Positions 16,017 to 23,132 of a DNA stretch of 64,000 nt are shown here, one piece after another (within the stretch, counting starts at the first letter, position 1; the number at the start of each line of letters is the position of its first letter). The notes beneath the pieces were generated by a model. It was not told where the DNA came from, did no database searches, and saw nothing but the letters and a program-made list of their open reading frames with translations. Where the stretch lies: assembly GCF_018069755.1 (NCBI RefSeq), contig NZ_JAGQDE010000012.1:62001-126000 (forward strand), given 5' to 3'. The stretch comes from Ideonella aquatica. GTDB taxonomy: Bacteria > Pseudomonadota > Gammaproteobacteria > Burkholderiales > Burkholderiaceae_C. A program made the position numbers and the translations under genes.

Positions 16017-16475
16017 TCAGTGCTGCGAGCCGCCTGGGCCGCGTGGTTGCTGCACCCAGGCGCGCACCTCGCATTCTCCCGCCTGTTCAAAGCGCAACAG
16101 CAGGGCGAAGCGCTGGCCGTTCAGCAGCGGCGCCTTCAGTCCTTGCAGGAGCAGCCGCCACTCGCCGTCATGGCGCAGGCTCAACTCGATGCCGGGCGGC
16201 AGCTCGATCGCCGGCACCGTCAGGCCATGGCGCTGCAGCAGCACCGAAGCGGCCACTGGCGTGCTTGCGCCGAGCAGGCGATCGGGCCGGACACCGCGGT
16301 TGCTGAGCTTGCGCAGATGGGCCTGGCCCTGGTCCTGGCCAGGCGCGCTGGGCAGCGCATAGGCGTGGTCGATCAGCAGATCGCCGACGCGGGTGTCATG
16401 GGCTCGAGCGGAGCCGGTCGTCAGGCCATTCAAGCCGGTCAGGCCAGGAATCAGCAGCAGGTGTCGACGTCGCAT
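16017..16475 (-). CDS. PCu(A)C-like exported protein lacking the copper ligands
   Basis: A 152-residue protein. The leader MRRRHLLLIPGLTGLNGLTT ends near GSARA, then HDTRVGDLLIDHAYALPSAP and the PCuAC-like framework: LRKLSNRGVRPDRLLGASTP, ASVLLQRHG, AIELPPGIELSLRHDGEWRL, LLQGLKAPLL, and LLLRFEQAGECEVRAWV. In true PCu(A)C copper chaperones the stretch before LxGLK is HxMLxGL and an earlier Met is conserved. Here HxM is replaced by WRL and the earlier Met is absent. Copper transfer in the usual way is therefore doubtful. Periplasmic location is inferred. Confidence 0.65.
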   Translation of the reverse strand: MRRRHLLLIPGLTGLNGLTTGSARAHDTRVGDLLIDHAYALPSAPGQDQGQAHLRKLSNRGVRPDRLLGASTPVAASVLLQRHGLTVPAIELPPGIELSLRHDGEWRLLLQGLKAPLLNGQRFALLLRFEQAGECEVRAWVQQPRGPGGSQH

Positions 16476-17125
16476 GGACGCATCATGACAGGCGGCACGA
16501 GTTTCGTTGGTCCGTCGTCCCATCCCACGCCAGCTCGGCCGTAGCGACTGGACCCTTGCAGCCATCGTGGTGAGGTGGCGGGCAGAACGAGGTCTGGCGG
16601 GCAGCGATGCGGGTGCCGGCCCTGCGCATCCAGGCGCACCAGGCCATCGAGACGTGGTAGGCGCTGGCGCGCCGCGGGGCTCAGCCGGCCACCGCGTGCT
16701 CGCCCTGGGTGACCACCGGAGCGACCTGTAGCCGCGCTTCGGGCTGATCAAACGGCTGCATCAGCACGGTGCGGGGTGCGGATCGCGGCAGCGTCGTCGC
16801 CTGCCCGGGCGCCGCAGGCGTTCACGGCGGTTCTCTGGTCAGGGTCAAGTGCGTCGGGGTCTCCTGGTTCACAGGCCGATCTGGCCTCAGCGGCCATGAA
16901 AGGGGCCACCGAGGCTGTGTCGCAGCGCGGCCGACACGACCCGCGCGTTGAAGTCGCGCACCTGCGCCTCGCCGACGGTGGTGGGCCACGCGCCGAGGGC
17001 GTCAATGGACGGCGTCTCGAGCAGAGGGGCTTCTGATTGACCTTCGGCGCGGCCGCGTCGCTGTCCGATCGGCACGATTGCGCCGTATCAAGACTCATAC
17101 CCCACCAGGCTTCTACAGTCGCGCC
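16476..17125. other. 650-bp stretch with no convincing gene
   Basis: All six frames carry scattered stops and only short open stretches with unlike codon use. I looked for a cobalamin or other riboswitch, a tRNA and a recognisable protein fragment and found none. Short Cys/His-containing pieces on the reverse strand may be decayed coding sequence, in keeping with the remnant at 15852. It must also hold the promoter of the cluster starting at 17126. Confidence 0.5.
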
Positions 17126-17503
17126 ATGTCATCGCGCCGAGCCCTCCTGCGTCGCCGGGTCTGGACCGTCTGGTCTGCGGCTTTGGCCTGGGCCGTGCTG
17201 CCCACGCTCATGGCGCTGGCCGGTCTGGCGCCGACGCCCGGTGTCGCCATGGCCCTGGGCGAAGTCTGCAGCGTGGCGGGGACCGCCGCGCCGAGCGACG
17301 ACCCTGCGCCGGCGCAGGCACACGGTGCATCCTGCCTGCTGTGCGTACTGAGCGTGCCGATGCTGGGCACGCCGACCGAGCCGCGGTCGGTGCCGTTCCT
17401 GGTGGCGAGCGTGGCACCGGACCGCCCATCCGCCAAGGATGTCTGGGCGCCACAGCCGCCACCCCGCCGCGCCTGCCCGCAAGGCCCACCCGCACACGCT
17501 TGA
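17126..17503 (+). CDS. DUF2946-like small envelope protein
   Basis: A 125-residue protein. The start at ATG 17126 is preferred over 17078 because the hydrophobic leader (VWTVWSAALAWAVLPTLMAL) then lies close to the N-terminus. The mature part has a Cys (GEVCSVAG), a His and a CLLC motif (AHGASCLLCVLSVP), the C...H..CxxC layout of DUF2946, which commonly occurs in copper and nitrous-oxide-related loci. First gene of the metal cluster, 102 bp before the SCO gene. Metal binding is inferred from the motif. Confidence 0.6.
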   Translation: MSSRRALLRRRVWTVWSAALAWAVLPTLMALAGLAPTPGVAMALGEVCSVAGTAAPSDDPAPAQAHGASCLLCVLSVPMLGTPTEPRSVPFLVASVAPDRPSAKDVWAPQPPPRRACPQGPPAHA

Positions 17504-17605
17504 CGCGCTCTACGTGAGCGTGGCGCTGCCTGGCGCTGCTGCCGGGCCGCTGTTGGAGCGCGCCGTGCGCGCGCTGCCTGGGACCCCTGCCGTGTGGAGG
17601 CCTTC

Positions 17606-18223
17606 GTGCCCACCCTTTCCCCGTCCATCCGCCGCGCCGGCGTGGCCGCGGCCCTGCTGCTGGCTGCACTGGCCGCTGCGGCCATCGCCTGGTTCCGCCC
17701 GGCGCCAGCACCCGCGCTGGGCGCGATTGACCTGAGCGACGCCCGCTACGCGCAGGACTTCCGCCTGCAGGATCCGCAGGGCGAGTGGCGCACGCTGGCC
17801 GACTACCGCGGCCGGGTGGTGATGCTGTTCTTCGGCTTCACGCAGTGCCCCGATGTCTGCCCGGCGGCGATGGCCAAGGCCGTCCAGGCGCGCCAGCAAC
17901 TGGGGGCGCAGGCCGACCAGGTGCAGCTGGTCTTTGTCAGCCTGGATCCGGAGCGCGACAGCGGTCCGATCCTGCGCGCCTTTGCCGACGCCTTCGGCGA
18001 AGGCATCACGCCGCTGCGCGGCGACGTCGACCTGACACGCCGCACCGCGGAGGCCTTCAAGGTCTTCTACCGCAAGGTGCCGCTGGCCGGCAGCTACACG
18101 CTGGACCACAGCGTCATGGTCTATCTCTACGACCGCCAGGGCCGCGTGCGCCGCGCCCTGCCGCCCACCCTCGATGCCGCCGGCCAGGCGGCCGAGTTGC
18201 GCACGGTTTTGTCTCTGTCCTGA
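17606..18223 (+). CDS. SCO1/SenC family copper chaperone/thiol protein
   Basis: A 205-residue protein. GGAGG 5 bp upstream supports GTG 17606 as the start; a second GTG at 17594 lacks such a site. One N-terminal membrane helix (VAAALLLAALAAAAIAWF) anchors a thioredoxin-like domain with the metal site CPDVCP (Cys81, Cys85) and His168 in LDHSVMV. SCO proteins deliver Cu to, or reduce thiols of, CuA sites in cytochrome oxidase or N2O reductase. Its neighbours are NosL-like proteins and an ABC system, which points to copper delivery in the periplasm. Confidence 0.9.
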   Translation: MPTLSPSIRRAGVAAALLLAALAAAAIAWFRPAPAPALGAIDLSDARYAQDFRLQDPQGEWRTLADYRGRVVMLFFGFTQCPDVCPAAMAKAVQARQQLGAQADQVQLVFVSLDPERDSGPILRAFADAFGEGITPLRGDVDLTRRTAEAFKVFYRKVPLAGSYTLDHSVMVYLYDRQGRVRRALPPTLDAAGQAAELRTVLSLS

Positions 18224-18250
18224 TCGTCCCCACTCAACAAGGAGCACACC

Positions 18251-18907
18251 ATGAACGACCTGCCCTTCAACCGCCGCCTGTGGATCACCGGTACCGCGCT
18301 GGGCGCACTTGGCCTGTCCGGCTGCGCCACCACCCAGCAGCCCGACGCCGCCGCCCCCGGCCTGGCGCCCACCGACTGGACCGACCAGTTCGGCCTGGTC
18401 AACACCCTGCGCAAGGACACCGCGCCGCTGGACAACGAACTGGCCAAGTACCCGCGCTGCCGCTACTGCGGCATGGAGCGCGCCAAGTTCAGCCACACCA
18501 GGCACTTGCTGGTCTACGCCGACGACAGCGTCGAGGGCACCTGCTCGATCCACTGCGCGGCGATCAGCCTGTCGCTGAACATGGACCGCGGCCCCAAGGC
18601 CATCTATTGCGGCGACGCCGGCAGCCCCGAGAAGATCAAGCCGCTGGTGCTGGCCGACCGCGCTCACTATGTGCTGGACCCCAGCAAGCCGGGCACCATG
18701 ACCAAGGCCAGCAAGTGGGCCTACGCCGATCGCGCCGCCGCCGACAAGGCCGCCAGCGGCGAGGCCGCGGCCAAGGCCGGCGCCAAGGTGGTGGGCTTTG
18801 ACGACGCGTTGACCAGCGCCTACCTGGGCATGGCCGCCGACACCGTGATGCTGCGCCAGCGCCGTGGCGAGATGCGCCGCAAGATGACCGCGCAGAAGGC
18901 GGGCTAA
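18251..18907 (+). CDS. NosL-like lipoprotein
   Basis: A 218-residue protein. The leader NRRLWITGTALGALGLSGCA combines a twin-arginine-like pair with a lipobox (LSGC), so it is probably a lipoprotein, perhaps Tat-exported. The NosL-type motif CRYCGMERAKFSHTRHLLVY is followed by a second pair in GTCSIHCAAISLS. NosL binds Cu(I) and helps assemble N2O reductase; no nosZ is present here. The C-terminal third is charged and Ala-rich (ADKAASGEAAAKAGAK). Its start is 28 bp after the SCO stop and an AAGGAG site precedes it. Confidence 0.8.
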   Translation: MNDLPFNRRLWITGTALGALGLSGCATTQQPDAAAPGLAPTDWTDQFGLVNTLRKDTAPLDNELAKYPRCRYCGMERAKFSHTRHLLVYADDSVEGTCSIHCAAISLSLNMDRGPKAIYCGDAGSPEKIKPLVLADRAHYVLDPSKPGTMTKASKWAYADRAAADKAASGEAAAKAGAKVVGFDDALTSAYLGMAADTVMLRQRRGEMRRKMTAQKAG

Positions 18908-18911
18908 GCCG

Positions 18912-19448
18912 ATGTGCCGCGCCGATGACGCGCCACCGGGCGCCACGCTGCGCCCGCTGCACCGCCGTGACTGGCTGCGCGGCCTGCTGGCCCTGGCGGC
19001 CGGTGGCGCCGCGCAGGGCAAGCCGGTCCAGCTGCCGATGCCCGGCCCGCGCGACACCTGTCCGGTCTGCGGCATGTTCGTCGCGCCCTACCGGATGTGG
19101 GTGGCCACGGTGCTGTGGCGCGATGGCCGGGCGGTGCACTTCGATGGCGCCAAGGACTTCTTCAAGTACCTGGCCGAGCTGGCGAAGTACGAGCCCAAGC
19201 GCCAGCGCGGCGACATCGTCGCGATGGCGGTGACCGATTACTACGCCACCGCCCGCATCGACGCGCGCGAGGCCTGGTACGTCATCGGTTCCGACGTGCT
19301 GGGGCCGATGGGGCATGAGTTGGTGCCGCACGACACCGAGGCCGACGCCAAGGAGTTCATGGCCGACCATAAGGGCAAGCGCGTGCTGCGTTTCTCGGAC
19401 GCCACGCTGGCGCTGGCCTTGGCCCTGGACGACGGGAAGTTCCTGTGA
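18912..19448 (+). CDS. NosL family protein with Tat-like leader
   Basis: A 178-residue protein. HRRDWLRGLLALAAGGAAQG is a Tat-like leader without a lipobox. The core DTCPVCGMFVAPYRMWVATV (CxxCGM) and AVHFDGAKDFFKYLAEL match NosL. It differs from the preceding NosL-like lipoprotein in anchor and length, so the cluster encodes two related copper-binding proteins, one likely tethered and one probably soluble. It starts 5 bp after that gene and overlaps the next by 4 bp. Confidence 0.85.
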   Translation: MCRADDAPPGATLRPLHRRDWLRGLLALAAGGAAQGKPVQLPMPGPRDTCPVCGMFVAPYRMWVATVLWRDGRAVHFDGAKDFFKYLAELAKYEPKRQRGDIVAMAVTDYYATARIDAREAWYVIGSDVLGPMGHELVPHDTEADAKEFMADHKGKRVLRFSDATLALALALDDGKFL

Positions 19449-19741
19449 AGCCACCCACGGACCGTGTGCGCCGCGCAGGCGCCGTGGCACTGGGCCTGGC
19501 CGGCGCGGCGCTGGCAGCGGTGCTGCACGCGGCCTGGCTGCAGCACCAGGCCCCATCGCGCGAAGCCCGCACCCGCGCGCTGGTGCAGGCCCTGCAACTG
19601 ACCGACCCGGCCTGGTTCACCGAGGCGCGTGCTACGCGCCACTTCAGCCAGGCCGATGGGCACACCGCCTTCCAGGACGGCCCGGGCCTGCCCGATCACT
19701 TCCCGTCGGCGGTGTGGCTGCCGCCGCCAGGAGCCCGCTGA
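19445..19741 (+). CDS. Small single-pass membrane protein of the SCO-NosL-ABC cluster
   Basis: A 98-residue protein starting at a GTG that overlaps the NosL stop (GTGA). One hydrophobic helix (GAVALGLAGAALAAVLHAAW) is followed by a ~60-residue extracytoplasmic tail with several His residues (ATRHFSQADGHTAF, PDHFPSAVW). No family recognised. Translational coupling on both sides argues that it is a real part of the complex. Confidence 0.7.
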   Translation: MKPPTDRVRRAGAVALGLAGAALAAVLHAAWLQHQAPSREARTRALVQALQLTDPAWFTEARATRHFSQADGHTAFQDGPGLPDHFPSAVWLPPPGAR

Positions 19742-20887
19742 ATGAGCCCCTGGTGGCACCGCCAGCGCGGTCTGCTGGAGCACGCGCTGGCCTCGATGTC
19801 GCGCCACCGTGCCAAGAACGTCGGCGTGGGGCTGGTGCATACCGTGCTGGTGGCGGCGCTGGCCTCGGTGATGTGGCTGACCACCGCGCTGCGCCACGAG
19901 GCCGAGCACGCATTGGCCGCGGCGCCCGAGGTGGTCGTCCAGGGCCTGCAAATGGGCCGCCATGCGCTGAGCAGCGCGGCCGATCTTGAGGCCCTGCGCG
20001 GCATCCGTGGCGTGCAGCGCGTGCAGGGGCGGCTGTGGGGCTACCTGTACGACACCTCCACCGCGGCCACCTACACGCTGCAGGTGCCGGCCGATGAGGC
20101 CGCGGCGCTGATGCCCGCGCCGGGCGAGGCCCTGGTGGGCGAGGGCGTGGCCCGGCTGCGCCGTCTGCAGACCGGTGGCCGGCTCTACCTGGTCGCGCCC
20201 TCGGGCGAGTTCCTCAACCTGCGCGTGCGGTCGGTGCTGGACCCGGCCAGTGCCGGCTTCAGCAGCGACCTGGTGCTGCTGAACGAGACCGACTTCCGCC
20301 GCTTCTTCCGCCTGCCCGCCGATGTCTACACCGACCTGAGCCTGTCGGTGCGCAACCCCAAGGAGGTGCCCAAGGTGGCCGAGAAGGCCGGCCTGGCGCT
20401 GCGCAGCCACCGGGTGATCACCCGCGAGGACCTGCTGCGCAGCTACCAGCACCTGTTCAGCTGGCGCGAGGGCCTGCTGCTGGCGCTGGGCGCCGCCGCG
20501 CTGCTGGCCTTTGCCATCCTGGCCTTTGACAAGGCCAGCGGCCTGTCGGCCGCCGAGCGCCACGAGATCGGCGTGCTCAAGGCCTTGGGCTGGGACACGC
20601 GCGACATCCTGCACTGGAAGCTCTGGGAGGCCGGCGTGGTGGCCGGCAGCGCCCTGGTGCTGGGCAGCCTGCTGGCCTATGCGCATGTGTTCGTGCTGGG
20701 CGCGCCGCTGCTGCGGCCGGTGCTGCAGGGCTGGTCGGTGCTGTTTCCGCGGGCCGACTGGGTGCCGGTGATCGACGGCCTGCAGTGGGCCACGCTGGCG
20801 ATGCTGGCGGTGCTGCCTTACCTGGCGGCGATCGTCTGGCCGGTGTGGCGAACCGCGGCGGCCGACCCCGACGAGGTGCTGCGATGA
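19742..20887 (+). CDS. FtsX/MacB-type ABC transporter permease
   Basis: A 381-residue inner-membrane protein. A first transmembrane helix (VHTVLVAALASVMWLTTALR), a ~230-residue periplasmic domain (residues ~55-245), then three C-terminal helices (LLLALGAAALLAFAILAF; VVAGSALVLGSLLAYAHVFV; MLAVLPYLAAIVWPV). RHEIGVLKALGWDTRDIL is the coupling segment of FtsX-domain permeases. Such permeases often act as mechanotransmission devices rather than channels. AGGAG precedes the start, and the ATPase gene overlaps its end by 4 bp. Confidence 0.85.
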   Translation: MSPWWHRQRGLLEHALASMSRHRAKNVGVGLVHTVLVAALASVMWLTTALRHEAEHALAAAPEVVVQGLQMGRHALSSAADLEALRGIRGVQRVQGRLWGYLYDTSTAATYTLQVPADEAAALMPAPGEALVGEGVARLRRLQTGGRLYLVAPSGEFLNLRVRSVLDPASAGFSSDLVLLNETDFRRFFRLPADVYTDLSLSVRNPKEVPKVAEKAGLALRSHRVITREDLLRSYQHLFSWREGLLLALGAAALLAFAILAFDKASGLSAAERHEIGVLKALGWDTRDILHWKLWEAGVVAGSALVLGSLLAYAHVFVLGAPLLRPVLQGWSVLFPRADWVPVIDGLQWATLAMLAVLPYLAAIVWPVWRTAAADPDEVLR

Positions 20888-21582
20888 GCCAGCCCTTCAT
20901 CGAGCTGGACGGCGTGGTCAAGCGCTTCCATGAGGGCGAGCCCGGTGAGTTCACCGCGCTGCACGGCATCACGCTGCAGTTGGCGCGTGCTCAGGTGCAT
21001 GTGCTGGCCGGCCCCAGTGGCTCGGGCAAGTCCACACTGCTGTCGCTGATCGGCGGTGTGGCGCGGCCCAGCGAGGGCCGGGTGCGGCTGGACGGCGCGC
21101 CTCTGTCGGGCCTGCCCGAGCACCACCTGGCGGCGCTGCGCCGCGAGCGCATCGGCTTCATCTTCCAGCGCTACCACCTGGTGCCCGGCCTGACCGCGCT
21201 GGAGAACGTGCGCCTGCCCGGCGTGCCGCTGGGCTGGCCGCGCGAGCGGCTGCAGGCGCGCGCGCTGCAGGTGCTGGCCGAGCTGGGCGTGGCGCCGCGC
21301 GCGCATGAGCGGGTGGAGCGCCTGTCGGGCGGCGAGATGCAGCGCGTGGCCATCGCCCGCGCGCTGCTGACCCAGCCGCCGCTGCTGATCGCCGACGAAC
21401 CCACCGCGCACCTGGATGCCGCGCTGGGGCGTCAGTTCCTGGACACCGTCGCCACGCTGAAGGCGCGCGGCCACACCTGGGTCATCGCCAGCCACGACCC
21501 GCGCGTGATCGGTGCGCCGGTGGTGGACCGCGTCATCCACCTGGCCGACGGCCGGCTGCGGGGCGAGGACGCGCCATGCTGA
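20884..21582 (+). CDS. ABC transporter ATP-binding protein (LolD/MacB type)
   Basis: A 232-residue ATPase. Walker A GPSGSGKST, signature LSGGEMQRVAIARAL, Walker B LLIADEPTAHLD and the H-loop WVIASHDPRV are all intact. Its subfamily features (VVKRFHEGEPGEFTALHGIT) fit the LolD/MacB/FtsE group that pairs with FtsX-domain permeases. Its start overlaps the permease stop (ATGA) and its end overlaps the next gene by 7 bp, so permease, ATPase and the HHHCPFC protein should be made together. Confidence 0.9.
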   Translation: MSQPFIELDGVVKRFHEGEPGEFTALHGITLQLARAQVHVLAGPSGSGKSTLLSLIGGVARPSEGRVRLDGAPLSGLPEHHLAALRRERIGFIFQRYHLVPGLTALENVRLPGVPLGWPRERLQARALQVLAELGVAPRAHERVERLSGGEMQRVAIARALLTQPPLLIADEPTAHLDAALGRQFLDTVATLKARGHTWVIASHDPRVIGAPVVDRVIHLADGRLRGEDAPC

Positions 21583-22568
21583 TGCAGGCCCCGGTGATGG
21601 CGCTGCTGGCCGTGGCCTGGCTGGGTGCGCTGACGCTGCTGTGGGCCGGGGCCTTTGGCCTGCAGCTGCTGCGGCACTGGAACCCCGCCTCGGGTGCGCC
21701 ACGCCAACTGTTGCTCGAGCGCCAGACCGAGCTGGTGGCCACGCTGGTGGGGCAGCTGCTGGCCTGGCAGGGCGCGGCGCTGCTGCTGATGGTGGTCAAC
21801 GCCGACCGCACCGCGCCGCTGCTGGTGGGCGCGATGTGCGCCTTCGGCAGCTTCAATGCCAGCGTCTGGGGCTTTCCGGCGCTGTACGCCAAGCTGAGCC
21901 TGTTCTTTGCCGCCGGCGCCTGGCTGGCGCTGCAGCGTGCCGACCGCGCCGCGCCCGACTGGCCGCTGACGCGCCGCAGCTACCGCTTGCTGCTGGCCGT
22001 GCTGCTGCCGCTGGCGCTGGCCGACGCGGCGCTGTCCACGCTGTACTTCACCGACCTGCAGCCCGACACGCTGACCGCCTGCTGCGGCAGCAGCTTCCAC
22101 CCCGAGCACGTCGGCCTGGCCGCCGAGGCCTCGGCCGTGGCGCCGGCCACCGCGCTGTGGGCGCTGGCCATCGGCCTGGTGGTGGTGCTGGCCTGGGGCG
22201 CACTGGCCAGCCGCGTGGCGGCGCTAGCGCCCGCCTACGGCCTGGCCAGCCTGGGCTTCCTGGGCCTGGGCCTGCTGGCGGTGGTGGCGGCGATCTCGCC
22301 CTATGTGTACGAGTCGCCGCACCACCACTGCCCGTTCTGCGTGCTCAAGCGCGAGTACGACCACGTCGGCTTCGTGCTGTACCTGCCGCTGTTCATCGGC
22401 GCCAGCGCCGGCCTGGCCAGCGGGCTGCTGAGCTGGCGCCCGCCGGCGCACCTGGATGCGCCGCTGCAGCGCCAGACGCGGCGGCTGCGCGCGGTGTCGA
22501 TGGCGAGCTTCGCGCTGTTCGCGCTGGTGGGCGCCGGGCTGGTGGTGAGGTCCGGCCTCAGGCTGTGA
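21576..22568 (+). CDS. Multi-pass membrane protein with HHHCPFC motif
   Basis: A 330-residue protein with about eight hydrophobic segments. Between two of them lies VYESPHHHCPFCVLKREYDH, a dense His/Cys motif suited to binding copper or to redox chemistry. A second Cys pair occurs in TACCGSSFHPEHVGL. No named family recognised. It overlaps the ATPase gene by 7 bp and ends the cluster, 6 bp from the convergent hpaR stop. It is probably the membrane partner of the FtsX-type ABC pair; a role in copper or thiol handling is inferred. Confidence 0.7.
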   Translation: MLMQAPVMALLAVAWLGALTLLWAGAFGLQLLRHWNPASGAPRQLLLERQTELVATLVGQLLAWQGAALLLMVVNADRTAPLLVGAMCAFGSFNASVWGFPALYAKLSLFFAAGAWLALQRADRAAPDWPLTRRSYRLLLAVLLPLALADAALSTLYFTDLQPDTLTACCGSSFHPEHVGLAAEASAVAPATALWALAIGLVVVLAWGALASRVAALAPAYGLASLGFLGLGLLAVVAAISPYVYESPHHHCPFCVLKREYDHVGFVLYLPLFIGASAGLASGLLSWRPPAHLDAPLQRQTRRLRAVSMASFALFALVGAGLVVRSGLRL

Positions 22569-22574
22569 GGGGAC

Positions 22575-23078
22575 TCACTCGCCCTCCACCGCCGGCAGCT
22601 CGCCCAGCAGCGCAATCACCTCATCCAGCGTGGCGTAGAAGCGCTCGGTGAACTCGGGGCCGATGTGGTCCTCGATGCGCTGGTAGATGGCCTCGATCTG
22701 CGGCGCCAGTTCGGCCGCCAGCGCGCGCGCCTTGGGCGTGAGCGTGACGGTGACGCGGCGCGCGTCCTGCGCCTGGCGCTCGCGGGTGAGCAGGCCCAGG
22801 TCGTCCATGCGCGCCAGCATGCCGGTGGTGGCGGGGCTGGAGAAGCGGCACACCGCGCCGATCTCGCGCGGCTCCATCGGCCCGCGCTCCAGCAGCGCGC
22901 GGATGATGCGCCACTGCTGCTCTGTCACGCCATGGGCGTTGAGGATGGGCCGGAACTGGCCGATCACGCCTTCGCGCGCATGCAGCAGCAGCAGCGGCAG
23001 GTTGCGGTGGCGGAACCCCACCGCCCGCGCCGCCTGCTCCGGTTTGGCTCGGGCTTGGCCCTTGGTTGACATGCTCAT
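22575..23078 (-). CDS. hpaR: MarR-family regulator HpaR of homoprotocatechuate degradation
   Basis: A 167-residue MarR protein. FRHRNLPLLLLHAREGVIGQ, then FRPILNAHGVTEQQWRIIRA and a winged HTH (MEPREIGAVCRFSSPATTGM, LLTRERQAQDARRVTVTLTP) are the hallmarks of HpaR/HpcR. It is divergent from hpaG and should repress the hpa operon until a pathway aromatic binds. Start taken at 23078; ATG 23072 is an alternative. Confidence 0.88.
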   Translation of the reverse strand: MSMSTKGQARAKPEQAARAVGFRHRNLPLLLLHAREGVIGQFRPILNAHGVTEQQWRIIRALLERGPMEPREIGAVCRFSSPATTGMLARMDDLGLLTRERQAQDARRVTVTLTPKARALAAELAPQIEAIYQRIEDHIGPEFTERFYATLDEVIALLGELPAVEGE

Positions 23079-23081
23079 ATC

Positions 23082-23100
23082 TTAGCGAATACATTGCTCA
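23082..23100. promoter_or_regulatory. Possible HpaR operator
   Basis: TTAGCGAATACATTGCTCA in the 54-bp hpaR-hpaG gap is a near palindrome (AGCgAAT-AC-ATTGCT) of the size MarR proteins bind, immediately upstream of the hpaR start. The gap is AT-richer than the surroundings and must hold both divergent promoters. Confidence 0.4.
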
Positions 23101-23132
23101 TGTGTGAGTGAATTAAGCCTGCTGCCACCGCC

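Noticed and set aside
16476-17125. Cobalamin or metal riboswitch upstream of the metal cluster
   Set aside because: No B12-box-like or other recognisable conserved core was found, and the region has no consistent stem set that I could trace.
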